Of a stretch of DNA of 64,000 bases, positions 17,243 through 25,850 are shown piece by piece. The position numbers and the translations under genes were made by a program. Within the stretch, counting starts at the first letter, position 1. Each line of letters begins with the position of its first letter. The DNA comes from Streptomyces sp. NBC_00271. GTDB lineage: Bacteria > Actinomycetota > Actinomycetes > Streptomycetales > Streptomycetaceae. The notes below the pieces were generated by a model. The model was not told where the DNA came from. It saw only the letters and a program-made list of their open reading frames with translations, and searched no databases. Location of the stretch: the NCBI RefSeq assembly GCF_036178845.1, contig NZ_CP108070.1, positions 10,664,001 through 10,728,000 on the forward strand. The letters run 5' to 3'.

Positions 17243-17719
17243 TCAGCGGCCCGGGTGGCGTTGGGCGAAGTGGTCTAAGTCCTCCGGGGACGGCCGCGGC
17301 AGACCGTTCTGTCGGGCGCGGGCGCGGGCGGTGGCCTCGGCGAGGGAGGCGGTGCCCGTCCTGCCGAGCAGGCGCTCGCACCGGGACCGCGTCCCGTACG
17401 ACGGCGGCCCGGCGCAGTACCCCCGGGCAGTCGTCGCGCCCCACCTGTCACGGTGGCCGCAGCCGCAGGGGATCAGGCCGAGGTGACGGCCCCGGTGGCG
17501 CAGCGCCCACGTGACCTCGTCGCGGAAACCCGCGGGGCGCACCCGCTCGGAGTGCAACCAGCCCTGGCGGCAGCGCTGCCCCTCAGTGTCCGAGTCGGCG
17601 TCCTCGGACGTACTGGACGACGACCCGCTGTCCGCCGACTTCCCCGACGTCACCTCCGTCGAGGTCGGCCGGACCGTGTTCGACGGGCGGACCGTCTTCG
17701 CGCGCGGGACACGCCCCAC
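17243..17719 (-). CDS. Hypothetical protein, Cys-containing
   Basis: 158-residue reading frame, not recognised. The first 60 residues are Ser/Thr/Asp-rich and low complexity. The second half (LIPCGCGHRDRWG..., GYCAGPPSYGTRSRCERLL) has spaced cysteines that could bind a metal, and the end (PRPSPEDLDHFAQRHPGR) looks protein-like. The true start may be an internal GTG near the Cys-rich part. It is convergent with the alcohol dehydrogenase. Confidence 0.4.
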   Translation of the reverse strand: MGRVPRAKTVRPSNTVRPTSTEVTSGKSADSGSSSSTSEDADSDTEGQRCRQGWLHSERVRPAGFRDEVTWALRHRGRHLGLIPCGCGHRDRWGATTARGYCAGPPSYGTRSRCERLLGRTGTASLAEATARARARQNGLPRPSPEDLDHFAQRHPGR

Positions 17720-17846
17720 GGCCGATCCTCAGCGCCTGGGCCTAGTCGACGGTCGGCATGTACGTCAACTCCCCTTGCCTGGATGGCAATTAATCGACCG
17801 CACATTGGTCCCGTCGTCGGGCGTGGCCTAGCATCGGGCTTACCCA

Positions 17847-17862
17847 ATACCCCTGGGGGTAT
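17847..17862. promoter_or_regulatory. CstR/CsoR-type operator upstream of sqr
   Basis: ATACCCCTGGGGGTAT, a GC-tract palindrome flanked by ATA/TAT, ends 26 bp before the SQR start. The same design recurs before the CstB-like gene and between the repressor and rhodanese genes, so it is almost certainly bound by the CsoR-family repressor at 22028-22309. Confidence 0.8.
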
Positions 17863-17888
17863 ATCCCGAGGATTGCGAGGAGCCCTCC

Positions 17889-19118
17889 ATGCCCTCCACC
17901 CACTCCGCCTCAGGCGCCGCCCGCGACCACTTCCAGGTGTTGATCGTCGGAGGTGGAACCGCGGGCATCACCGTCGCGGCCCGCCTGCGGCGCGCCGGTG
18001 TCCGCGACATCGCGGTGCTCGAACCGGCCGACGTCCACTGGTATCAGCCGCTGTGGACCCTGGTCGGCGGCGGCCGGGCCCCACTCGGTGTCACCCGCCG
18101 CCCCGAAGCCTCCGTCATGCCCAGGCAGGTGCACTGGATCCGCGAGGCCGCCACCGCCGTCGACCCCGAGGCGCGGACCGTCACCACCGCCGCGCACCGC
18201 ACCATCGGCTACGACCACCTCGTGATGGCCCCCGGTCTCCGACTGGACTGGGACGCGATCCCCGGACTCGACGCCGCCGTCGGGCACGGTGCCGTATCGA
18301 GCAACTACGCCTTCGAGTACGCCCCCTACACCTGGGAACTCATCCGTGGCCTGCGCTCGGGCACCGCGGTCTTCACCCAGCCGAGCGGCCCGGTGAAATG
18401 CGGTGGCGCCCCGCAGAAGATCGCCTATTTAGCCGCCGACCACTGGCGCAGGCAGGGGGTCCTGGACCGTATCCGGGTGGTCCTTGTGCTGCCCGCCGAC
18501 TCCATGTTCGGCGTACCGGTCTGGCGCAGGGCCCTGGAACGCGTAGCCGAGCGTTACGGCATCGAGGTCCGGCTGAACTCCGAGATGACCGCCGTCGACG
18601 GCGCGGCCCGTCGGCTGACCGTGGCCGACCACTCCACCGGCACCGAGGACGGTCTCGCGTTCGACCTGCTCCATGCCGTACCGCCGCAGCGCGCCCCGGG
18701 CTGGGTCGAGCGCGGCCCGCTGACCGATCCCGCGAGCCCCTACGGCTACGTCGAAGTGGACAAGCACACCCTGCAACACCCACGGCACCGCAATGTCTTC
18801 GCCCTCGGCGACGTCGCCAACCTGCCCACCTCCAAGACCGGCGCCGCCGTCCGCAAGCAGGCCCCCGTCCTGGTGGCCAACCTGCTGGCCGAGATCAACG
18901 GCGAGCACCGTGAACAGCGCCGCTATGACGGCTACACGTCCTGCCCGTTGGTCACGGCCCGCGGCAAGGTGCTGCTCGCCGAGTTCGACTACGACCAGCG
19001 TCCCGCCCCCAGCATCCCCTTGCTGGACACCACCAAGGAGCGCCGCGACATGTGGCTGCTCAAGCGGTACGGCCTGCCTGCCCTGTACTGGCGCGGCATG
19101 CTCAAGGGCCTCGTCTAG
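17889..19118 (+). CDS. sqr: Sulfide:quinone oxidoreductase (two-Cys type)
   Basis: 409-residue flavoprotein that oxidises H2S and passes electrons to menaquinone, leaving a sulfane sulfur on a low-molecular-weight thiol or an active-site Cys. Seen: N-terminal FAD motif VLIVGGGTAGITVAARL, redox Cys171 in PVKCGGAPQK and Cys352 in YTSCPLVTARGKVLLAEFDY, and the second FAD motif VFALGDVANLPTSKTGAA. Only two catalytic Cys fits the short type II group with mitochondrial-like proteins. The C-terminal amphipathic segment (MWLLKRYGLPALYWRGMLKG) is the expected membrane attachment. It starts the sulfide regulon, 26 bp after a CstR-type operator. Confidence 0.93.
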   Translation: MPSTHSASGAARDHFQVLIVGGGTAGITVAARLRRAGVRDIAVLEPADVHWYQPLWTLVGGGRAPLGVTRRPEASVMPRQVHWIREAATAVDPEARTVTTAAHRTIGYDHLVMAPGLRLDWDAIPGLDAAVGHGAVSSNYAFEYAPYTWELIRGLRSGTAVFTQPSGPVKCGGAPQKIAYLAADHWRRQGVLDRIRVVLVLPADSMFGVPVWRRALERVAERYGIEVRLNSEMTAVDGAARRLTVADHSTGTEDGLAFDLLHAVPPQRAPGWVERGPLTDPASPYGYVEVDKHTLQHPRHRNVFALGDVANLPTSKTGAAVRKQAPVLVANLLAEINGEHREQRRYDGYTSCPLVTARGKVLLAEFDYDQRPAPSIPLLDTTKERRDMWLLKRYGLPALYWRGMLKGLV

Positions 19119-19179
19119 GGAGCCCTCGGCGTCGCTCACGGTCGTCGGCCGGTTGCCGTCGCTGAAACACCTCCGCTCA

Positions 19180-19243
19180 TATCCCTCGGGATACCCCCCG
19201 GGGTATCTCTGTTACGGTGGATGCCAGATACCCCCCGGGGTAC
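19180..19243. promoter_or_regulatory. Tandem CstR-type operators upstream of the persulfide dioxygenase
   Basis: Three palindromes lie in 64 bp: TATCCC-TC-GGGATA (19180-19193), GATACCCCCCGGGGTATC (19190-19207, sharing four bases with the first) and GATACCCCCCGGGGTAC (19227-19243). The last ends 25 bp before the GTG start of the CstB-like gene. Two full sites plus one partial suggest cooperative or graded repression. Confidence 0.75.
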
Positions 19244-19267
19244 TTTCATTCGGAAGGAGCCGAACCC

Positions 19268-20641
19268 GTGTTCTTCATCGACACCCTGGAGTTCGAGGGC
19301 CTGGGCAACCGCAGCTACCTGGCCGGCGGCCCTGGCGAGGCGGTCGTGGTCGATCCCCCGCGGGACATCGATCAGGTGATCGCCGCGGCCGCCCGGCGAG
19401 GCGTACGGATCGCGTACGTGGCCGAGACGCACCTGCACAACGACTACGTGAGCGGCGGGCTCGAACTGGCCCGAGTCACCGGTGCCCGCTATCTGGTCCC
19501 GGCCGGGGCCTCGGTGTCCTTCGCCCGCACTTCGGTCGCCGACGGCGACACCGTCACGGTCGACCGGGGTCTGACCCTGAGGGCACTGGCCACCCCGGGC
19601 CACACCCCGCACCACACGTCCTACGTCCTGGAAGAGGACGGGCGCGGCGTGGCCGCCTTCACCGGCGGATCACTGCTGATCGGTACGGTGGGCCGGCCGG
19701 ACCTGGTCGAACCGCGGCTGACCGAACAGCTGGCCCGCGCCCAGCACGCCTCGGCCCACCGTCTTGCCGAGGAGCTGGACGACGAGGTGCCGGTGCTGCC
19801 CACGCACGGGTTCGGCAGTTTCTGCTCCGGATCCCAGGCCGAGGGGGACACCTCCACGATCGGGCGGGAACGCAAGACCAACGAAGCCCTCACCCGCGAC
19901 GTGGACACCTTCGTCGCCGACCTGCTCGCCGGTCTGGACGACGTCCCGGCGTACTACGCGCACATGGGCCCGGTCAACGCCGCGGGCCCCGCTCCCGTCG
20001 ACCTCACCCCGCCACGTCCGGCCGACGCCGCGCAGATCGCCCAGCGGCTGGCGGCCGGTGAATGGGTGGTCGACCTGCGCAACCGTGTCGCGTTCGCCCA
20101 GGGGCACGTCGCCGGCTCCTTCAACTTCGAGGGCGACGGCAAGCCGGCCACCTACCTGGCCTGGCTGATCCCGTGGGGCAAGCCCGTCACGCTGCTCGCC
20201 GACACACCCGAGCGGATCGCCGCGGCACAGCGGGAGCTGGCCCGGGTCGGCATCGACCGGCCGGTCGCCGCCGCCACCGGCGGCCCGTGGGACTGGGTGC
20301 CCGGGGGAGTGGAGCCGCGGTCCTTCCCACGCGCGACCTTCGCCGACCTCGCCGCCCGCCGCGGTCGCGGCGAGGACGTGGTGGTGCTGGACGTGCGGCG
20401 CGACTCCGAGCGTGCGGGCGGCTTCGTGGAGGGCTCGGTGCACATCCCCATCCATGAGCTGCCCGGTCGTCTCGGCGAGGTGCCCGCGGGGGAGGTGTGG
20501 GTGCACTGCGCGGGCGGGATGCGCGCGGCGATCGCCGCCTCCTTCCTGGACGCCACGGGACGCGGCGTGGTCGCCGTCGACGACGGCTTCGACGCCGCTG
20601 TCGAGGCCGGACTGACTCTCACCTGGTCCGGTACGGGCTGA
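19268..20641 (+). CDS. Persulfide dioxygenase-sulfurtransferase fusion (CstB-like)
   Basis: 457 residues in three domains. Residues 1-240 are an MBL-fold persulfide dioxygenase (ETHLHNDYVSGG with His55/His57, PGHTPHHTSY with His112, PTHGFGSFCSGS with Cys186). Residues 250-345 are a rhodanese-like domain without an active Cys. Residues 355-455 are an active rhodanese with Cys414 in CAGGMRA. This is the order of Staphylococcus CstB, which makes sulfite and thiosulfate from persulfide. The residue matching the third iron ligand of human ETHE1 (Asp in FTGD) is Gly134 here. The GTG at 19268 has GAAGGAG with good spacing; the upstream in-frame ATG at 19217 would place the start before the last operator and was rejected. 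Confidence 0.92.
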   Translation: MFFIDTLEFEGLGNRSYLAGGPGEAVVVDPPRDIDQVIAAAARRGVRIAYVAETHLHNDYVSGGLELARVTGARYLVPAGASVSFARTSVADGDTVTVDRGLTLRALATPGHTPHHTSYVLEEDGRGVAAFTGGSLLIGTVGRPDLVEPRLTEQLARAQHASAHRLAEELDDEVPVLPTHGFGSFCSGSQAEGDTSTIGRERKTNEALTRDVDTFVADLLAGLDDVPAYYAHMGPVNAAGPAPVDLTPPRPADAAQIAQRLAAGEWVVDLRNRVAFAQGHVAGSFNFEGDGKPATYLAWLIPWGKPVTLLADTPERIAAAQRELARVGIDRPVAAATGGPWDWVPGGVEPRSFPRATFADLAARRGRGEDVVVLDVRRDSERAGGFVEGSVHIPIHELPGRLGEVPAGEVWVHCAGGMRAAIAASFLDATGRGVVAVDDGFDAAVEAGLTLTWSGTG

Positions 20642-20816
20642 TCCCCGCCAGGTCCAGCACGGGCTGAACCTCACCTGGTCCGGTACGGACTGACTTCCAT
20701 CTGGTCAGGCACGGACGGACCCGCGGCTGGTCCGGCACCGACCGTCCCTCGGCCGGTCTTGCGCGGACTGACCCGCACCGGTCCCGACCGCACCCGGTCC
20801 CGTATGGACTACTGCA
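20617..20816 (+). repeat. Degenerate ~25-bp tandem repeat starting in the CstB-like 3' end
   Basis: About seven to eight imperfect copies of a CACCTGGTCCGGTACGGACT-GA unit. The first includes the last codons and stop of the persulfide dioxygenase gene (TGGTCCGGTACGGGCTGA); later copies lie at about 20648, 20672, 20698, 20724, 20750, 20774 and 20796 and decay progressively. This fills the spacer before the rhodanese gene. Confidence 0.6.
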
Positions 20817-20879
20817 CCTCAGTCAGTCCCGCGCGGCCCCCCGCCCCCCACCGCAACACCCCTTCGGAGTGATGAACCC

Positions 20880-21257
20880 ATGTTCTTCCGCAGTCGCAGT
20901 GGCAGTCACAGCAGTACTTCCCGTCGTCTCGACCCTGTCCAGGCCCACCAGCGGGCCGCCCACGGCCAGGCCGTCCTGCTTGACGTCCGTGAAACCGCCG
21001 AGTGGGAGGCGGGACACGCACCGGATGCGCTGCACCTGTCCCTGTCCCGGCTGGTGGCGGGGGAAGCCCTGCCGCCGGCCGCCCAGGGCAGGCCCGTCGT
21101 GGCGATCTGCCGCTCCGGCCGCCGTTCGCGGCAGGCCGTCGAGATCCTGTCCGGCCGCGGCACGAAGGCCACCGATGTCACCGGCGGCATGGTCGCCTGG
21201 GCGCGGGCCGGTCTGCCGGTGGCCGGCCCGGACGGAGACGACGGTGCCATAGCGTGA
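20880..21257 (+). CDS. Single-domain rhodanese
   Basis: 125-residue rhodanese-fold sulfurtransferase moving sulfane sulfur between thiols. The active-site loop CRSGRRS has the Cys-x5-Ser/Arg layout and the fold starts with AVLLDVRETAEWEAGHAPDA. It has no signal peptide; its Ser/Arg-rich N-terminus is short. The GTG of the TauE/SafE gene overlaps its stop (GTGA at 21254), so the two are translationally coupled. Expected role: accept sulfur from SQR or the CstB-like enzyme and pass it to a thiol. Confidence 0.88.
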   Translation: MFFRSRSGSHSSTSRRLDPVQAHQRAAHGQAVLLDVRETAEWEAGHAPDALHLSLSRLVAGEALPPAAQGRPVVAICRSGRRSRQAVEILSGRGTKATDVTGGMVAWARAGLPVAGPDGDDGAIA

Positions 21258-22006
21258 GCGCGTTCGTTCTTGCGCTTGTCGCGGGGGCCCTGGTCGGACT
21301 CGCGCTGGGCACGCTGGGCGGGGGAGGCAGCGTCCTCGCCGTGCCCGCCCTGATCTACCTGCTCGGTTTCACCCCGGCGGCGGCCACCACCGCAAGCCTC
21401 CTGATCGTCACCGTGACCTCGCTCACGGCCCTGTTCGGCCACGCCCGCAGCGGCCATGTGCGGTGGCGGGCCGGCACCCTGTTCGCGGCCGCCGGCATCC
21501 TCCCGGCCGTGGCGGCCGGAGCGGCGTCGGCCCGGCTGCCGCAGCCGCTGCTGATCGCCGCGTTCGCCGCCGTCGCCGCCCTGGCGGCCACTCGCATGCT
21601 GCGCCCCTCGCGGGCGACGTCCGCAACGGAGCCCGGCGCTGTCCGGCCGGCCAGGGCCCTCGGCACCGGAGCGGGGCTGGGCGCGCTGACCGGACTGCTG
21701 GGGGTGGGCGGCGGGTTCCTCGCCGTGCCGGCCCTGGTCACCGTCCTGGCCTTCGAGATGCAGGCCGCCATCGGCACGAGCCTGCTGATCATCTCGGTCA
21801 ACTCGCTGGCCTCGCTGCTCACCCGCGGTGCCACGACGTCGGGCCTGGACTGGACGTTGATCGCACCCTTCACGGGGACCGCGATCCTGGGCGCCTGGGA
21901 CGGCAGACGCCTGGCCGGCAAGGTCTCGGGCCGCCTCCTTCAGCGCACCTTCGCCGTGGTCCTGCTGGCGGTCGCCGCATTCATGCTCGTCGACGCCCTG
22001 ACCTGA
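21254..22006 (+). CDS. TauE/SafE-family membrane transporter (probable sulfite exporter)
   Basis: 250 residues with about eight hydrophobic segments. The two glycine-rich inverted-repeat motifs of the family are present: LGTLGGGGSVLAVPALIY near the N-terminus and LTGLLGVGGGFLAVPALVTV near the middle. The GTG start overlaps the rhodanese stop. In sulfide-oxidation clusters this family is thought to export sulfite, the toxic product of persulfide dioxygenase; that role fits the context. Confidence 0.9.
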   Translation: MSAFVLALVAGALVGLALGTLGGGGSVLAVPALIYLLGFTPAAATTASLLIVTVTSLTALFGHARSGHVRWRAGTLFAAAGILPAVAAGAASARLPQPLLIAAFAAVAALAATRMLRPSRATSATEPGAVRPARALGTGAGLGALTGLLGVGGGFLAVPALVTVLAFEMQAAIGTSLLIISVNSLASLLTRGATTSGLDWTLIAPFTGTAILGAWDGRRLAGKVSGRLLQRTFAVVLLAVAAFMLVDALT

Positions 22007-22027
22007 CCCCGGCCGGTCCCGGCGGAC

Positions 22028-22955
<928 letters not shown>

Positions 22956-23116
22956 TGGTCGGAAAACGATGCCGCCGCGCTCATCTCCGATCGCCGGAGG
23001 TCAGCCTCGGAGATACTCCCGTAGGCGCCTCGGTCGTCCGCATACGGTGCGGTCACGCGGCGGCGGGACGGGCATCGCCGATCCCGCCGTACAGCCGACA
23101 ACCAAGGGGAGGCGCT

Positions 23117-23491
23117 ATGGCGAGTGTGGAAGTGTCGCTGAAGGAAATGATGACGGCGGCCGAGGGGGCGTTGGGGGCGGCCGTCGTCGACTACACCAGC
23201 GGCATGGCGCTGGGCACACTGGGCGGGGGCAAGGACCTCGACCTCACGATCGCGGCCGCCGGAAACACGGATGTCGTCCGCGCGAAGGTGCGGACCATGG
23301 AGCAACTGGGTCTCAAGAGCCGGATCGAGGACATCCTGATCACTCTCGAAAGGCAGTATCACCTCATCCGACCGGTCACCGGACGCAACGGCAACGGTCT
23401 GTTCCTCTACCTCGTGCTCGACAAGGCGCGTTCGAACCTGGCGATGGCCCGCCATCAACTCAAGCGCGTCGAGGAGCAGTTGGAAGTCTAG
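23117..23491 (+). CDS. Conserved small protein, Roadblock/LC7-like
   Basis: 124 residues with a strong ribosome site (GGGGAGG). The sequence (SLKEMMTAAEGALGAAVVDYTSGMALGTLGG, then ITLERQYHLIRPVTGRNGNGLFLYLVLDKARSNLAMARHQL) resembles the roadblock/LC7 alpha-beta fold found beside bacterial small-GTPase systems. No GTPase is nearby. Probably cytoplasmic; function unknown. Confidence 0.7.
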   Translation: MASVEVSLKEMMTAAEGALGAAVVDYTSGMALGTLGGGKDLDLTIAAAGNTDVVRAKVRTMEQLGLKSRIEDILITLERQYHLIRPVTGRNGNGLFLYLVLDKARSNLAMARHQLKRVEEQLEV

Positions 23492-23528
23492 GTCGGCCGG
23501 ATCCTCGGCCCGACGTGTGCCCACGATG

Positions 23529-23542
23529 TGAAGACTTCTTCA
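23529..23542. promoter_or_regulatory. Inverted repeat upstream of the ArsR gene
   Basis: TGAAGA-CT-TCTTCA is a perfect 6-2-6 palindrome, 150 bp before the ArsR start and 38 bp after the preceding stop. It could be the ArsR operator or part of a terminator; no T-tract follows. Confidence 0.4.
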
Positions 23543-23691
23543 AGTCACCACATCAGCATCACCCCAACAAGTGGATGCGCACGGCCGTGAGCGAGAAGGA
23601 TCGACAGCGACGGACACATGGTGCGGCGGCGCCTTCCGGGTGTCGCCGCACCAGGTGACGACCATCCCCACGCGGCAGGGAGCGAGCACCG

Positions 23692-24051
23692 ATGCGGGTC
23701 CCCCTCTACCAGGCCAAGGCGGAGTTCTTCCGCATGCTGGGACATCCCGTGCGCATCAGGGTCCTCGAACTGCTGCAACACGGCCCCGTCCCCGTGCGGG
23801 ACCTGCTCGCCGACATCGACATCGAGCCGTCCAGCCTGTCGCAACAGCTGGCCGTCCTGCGTCGTTCCGGCATCGTGGTGTCCATCCGCGAGGGCTCCAC
23901 CGTCAGTTACGCACTGGCAGGCGGTGACGTCGCGGAGCTCCTGCGTGCGGCCCGCCGTATCCTCACGGAGCTGCTGGCCGGGCAGAACGAACTGTTGGTA
24001 GAACTACGACAGAACGACACGTCCCTGCCGCCGGTGTCCTCCGGCGGCTGA
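23692..24051 (+). CDS. ArsR/SmtB-family transcriptional regulator
   Basis: 119-residue winged-helix repressor. It opens with AEFFRMLGHPVRIRVLELLQHG and the recognition helix is IEPSSLSQQLAVLRRSGIV, followed by the wing REGSTVSYALA. It has no cysteine, so it is not a Cys-based metal or persulfide sensor. The C-terminal helix is long (LLRAARRILTELLAGQNELLVELR). It has a GGGAG ribosome site. No partner gene is obvious; its target may be the small downstream ORF or its own promoter. Confidence 0.88.
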   Translation: MRVPLYQAKAEFFRMLGHPVRIRVLELLQHGPVPVRDLLADIDIEPSSLSQQLAVLRRSGIVVSIREGSTVSYALAGGDVAELLRAARRILTELLAGQNELLVELRQNDTSLPPVSSGG

Positions 24052-24055
24052 GCCT

Positions 24056-24265
24056 GTGCGGGGCCGTGGGCCGCGCCGCTCCGTCACCCTTGCTCACATC
24101 GGCCGCGCACTGGGCGCGGGGGCGACGCCGGATGAGGTCCGCGCCGCCGTCCGCGCCACCGAGCCATTCGGAATGACACGGACCTGGAGTGCCTCGAACG
24201 TCCTCGACGCGCTGCTCGCCGAGCGGGAGGAACAGGAGGGGAAGCGGACGCCCGGCGCCGCCTGA
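24056..24265 (+). CDS. Possible small protein downstream of the ArsR gene
   Basis: 69-residue frame starting with GTG 4 bp after the ArsR stop. LAHIGRALGAGATPDEVRAAVRATEPFGMTR is regular, helical and protein-like. Not recognised. Close spacing suggests co-transcription, but there is no clear ribosome site. Confidence 0.4.
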   Translation: MRGRGPRRSVTLAHIGRALGAGATPDEVRAAVRATEPFGMTRTWSASNVLDALLAEREEQEGKRTPGAA

Positions 24266-24328
24266 TCCTCCTCGCCCGCGCCAAGGTTGTCGCCACGGTG
24301 CGACTTCCGCACCTGCGTGAAGACGTGG

Positions 24329-24682
24329 TCAGGCGGGCTGCCACAGCTCGACCCGATTGCCCTCGGGATCGGTGACCCAGCCGAATCGACCGACACCCTC
24401 CATGTCCTGCGTCTCTTCAGACACGTCCGCTCCCTTGGCGCGCAATTGCGCGAGCATCGCATCCAGGTCGCGGACCCGGAAGTTGAGCATGGCCTGCTGG
24501 GCGCGGGACCCGAAGTAGTCGGTCTCGGACTCGAACGTCGCGAACACCGTCGGCCCGGTCTCCTGACGCCACAGTCCGTTCTCATCGGCGTCCAGGCCCA
24601 GGCAGTCGCGATACCACGCGTTCAGGGCCGCCGGGTCGGAGGCCCGCATGAAGTACCCACCGATTCCAAGCACACGTTCCAT
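24329..24682 (-). CDS. VOC-family (glyoxalase/bleomycin-resistance-like) protein
   Basis: 117 residues, the size of a two-module vicinal-oxygen-chelate subunit. It opens with GIGGYFMRASDPAALNAWYRDCLGL and ends with GRFGWVTDPEGNRVELWQP, the two classic module motifs including the Glu of the second metal-binding strand. Enzyme or binding protein; substrate unknown. Monocistronic. Confidence 0.88.
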   Translation of the reverse strand: MERVLGIGGYFMRASDPAALNAWYRDCLGLDADENGLWRQETGPTVFATFESETDYFGSRAQQAMLNFRVRDLDAMLAQLRAKGADVSEETQDMEGVGRFGWVTDPEGNRVELWQPA

Positions 24683-24798
24683 GCCGCTATCTTGCCAGGA
24701 CGGCGATCAGGCGGGCCGGCACCACACCAACGCCCGCTTCACGCCCCCGTCTCGATCGCGGGGCGTCTCGCTCGGCCGCCCGTGAACCACGGCCAGGC

Positions 24799-25794
24799 TC
24801 ACAGCGAGGCTTCGACGACGAAGAGCTGGGCGTCCGTGCCCGAGCAGGGTTCGACGACGGCCTCCGCGCCCGCGACGGTGCTCGCGGCTCTGATGCCCAC
24901 GCACTTCTCGTCGGTCACATGGATCAGATAGGTCCGGCCGGCGGCCTTCCCGGAGACCCCGGAATCCCGCGATTCCCCGGATTCCCGGGATTGCTCGGAT
25001 TCCTTGGGTTCCATGCGTACGAAGCGGAAGGCGGTGGTCCGGTCGCATGCCTCCCAGGGTTCGAGCAGATCCTTGCCGGGCCCGGAGGTGAGCGCCTTCA
25101 GGCAGCCTTTCCCCTGGTCGGGGCGGAACCAGGAGATGCGGTAGGCGTTCTTGCCCACCGGCTCCAGGGTCGTCGTCTGCGGCTCCGTCTCGCCGCAGGG
25201 GCGCTGTACGGCGACGAGGGAGCCGTACCGGTTGTCCGCCACCTGTCCGTCCGTCACGCACAGGCCGGGGGACCCGAGCGGCCGGATGAGGACCTGGTCG
25301 CGCGGCAACTGCGTGGACGCGGATGTCGGTGCGGACTCGGACGTCCCCGAGCCGCCGGAGTCACGAAGGGCGGCCCAGGACGCGGCCGTGACCACCGCGA
25401 CGGCGACGACGGACACGGCGACGACGCGCGTGCGGCGGGCGTCCGTGAGTCGCCGGACCGTGCCAGGGGCGTTCGCTGCCGAGGCACCGCTCTCCGAGGA
25501 CGGCGCCGGAGACTCGGCGGCACGCTGCCGGGCGGCAAGCCATTCGTCCACGTCATCGCCCTCCCCGCATGCGCGGACGAACGCGGCCAGCAGTTCCGGT
25601 CGCGGCAGTGAGCCGTTGCGCAGCACGTCGGCCAGCGTGCTGCGCGGCAGCAGCTCCCCATGCCGGGCGGCGCGCTCCTCCAGCTGTCGATACGTCAGCC
25701 GGGAGCGCGCCTTCAGCTCGCGCAGCTCCGCGTTCAGCTCAGTCGCGGTCCGTAACTCCTGCAGCGCGAGCGCCCTCTGTTCCATGCGACCCAT
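24799..25794 (-). CDS. HTH (XRE-like) protein with one membrane span and an extracytoplasmic domain
   Basis: About 331 residues. The first 90 residues are a helix-turn-helix-like region (LKARSRLTYRQLEERAARHGELLPRSTLADVLRNG) followed by a streptomycete-type DEWLAARQR. A single span VVAVSVVAVAVVTAASWAAL lies near 130-150. The rest is outside the membrane and contains paired Cys (PGLCVTDG...QRPCGE, GKGCLKAL...EACDR, EKCVGIRA...VEPCSG) in three beta-trefoil-like repeats, reminiscent of ricin-type sugar-binding folds. It may couple cell-surface ligand sensing to DNA or to a cytoplasmic partner. The start is uncertain among 25821, 25794 and 25785. Confidence 0.7.
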   Translation of the reverse strand: MGRMEQRALALQELRTATELNAELRELKARSRLTYRQLEERAARHGELLPRSTLADVLRNGSLPRPELLAAFVRACGEGDDVDEWLAARQRAAESPAPSSESGASAANAPGTVRRLTDARRTRVVAVSVVAVAVVTAASWAALRDSGGSGTSESAPTSASTQLPRDQVLIRPLGSPGLCVTDGQVADNRYGSLVAVQRPCGETEPQTTTLEPVGKNAYRISWFRPDQGKGCLKALTSGPGKDLLEPWEACDRTTAFRFVRMEPKESEQSRESGESRDSGVSGKAAGRTYLIHVTDEKCVGIRAASTVAGAEAVVEPCSGTDAQLFVVEASL

Positions 25795-25850
25795 ACTTGT
25801 CGTGCGCCTGCCATGGAACAAAACCCTTTCAGGACAACATCACCGGACGA

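Noticed and set aside
19217..19267. Upstream ATG for the persulfide dioxygenase
   Set aside because: It would put the start codon ahead of the operator at 19227-19243, and it lacks a ribosome site; the GTG at 19268 has GAAGGAG.
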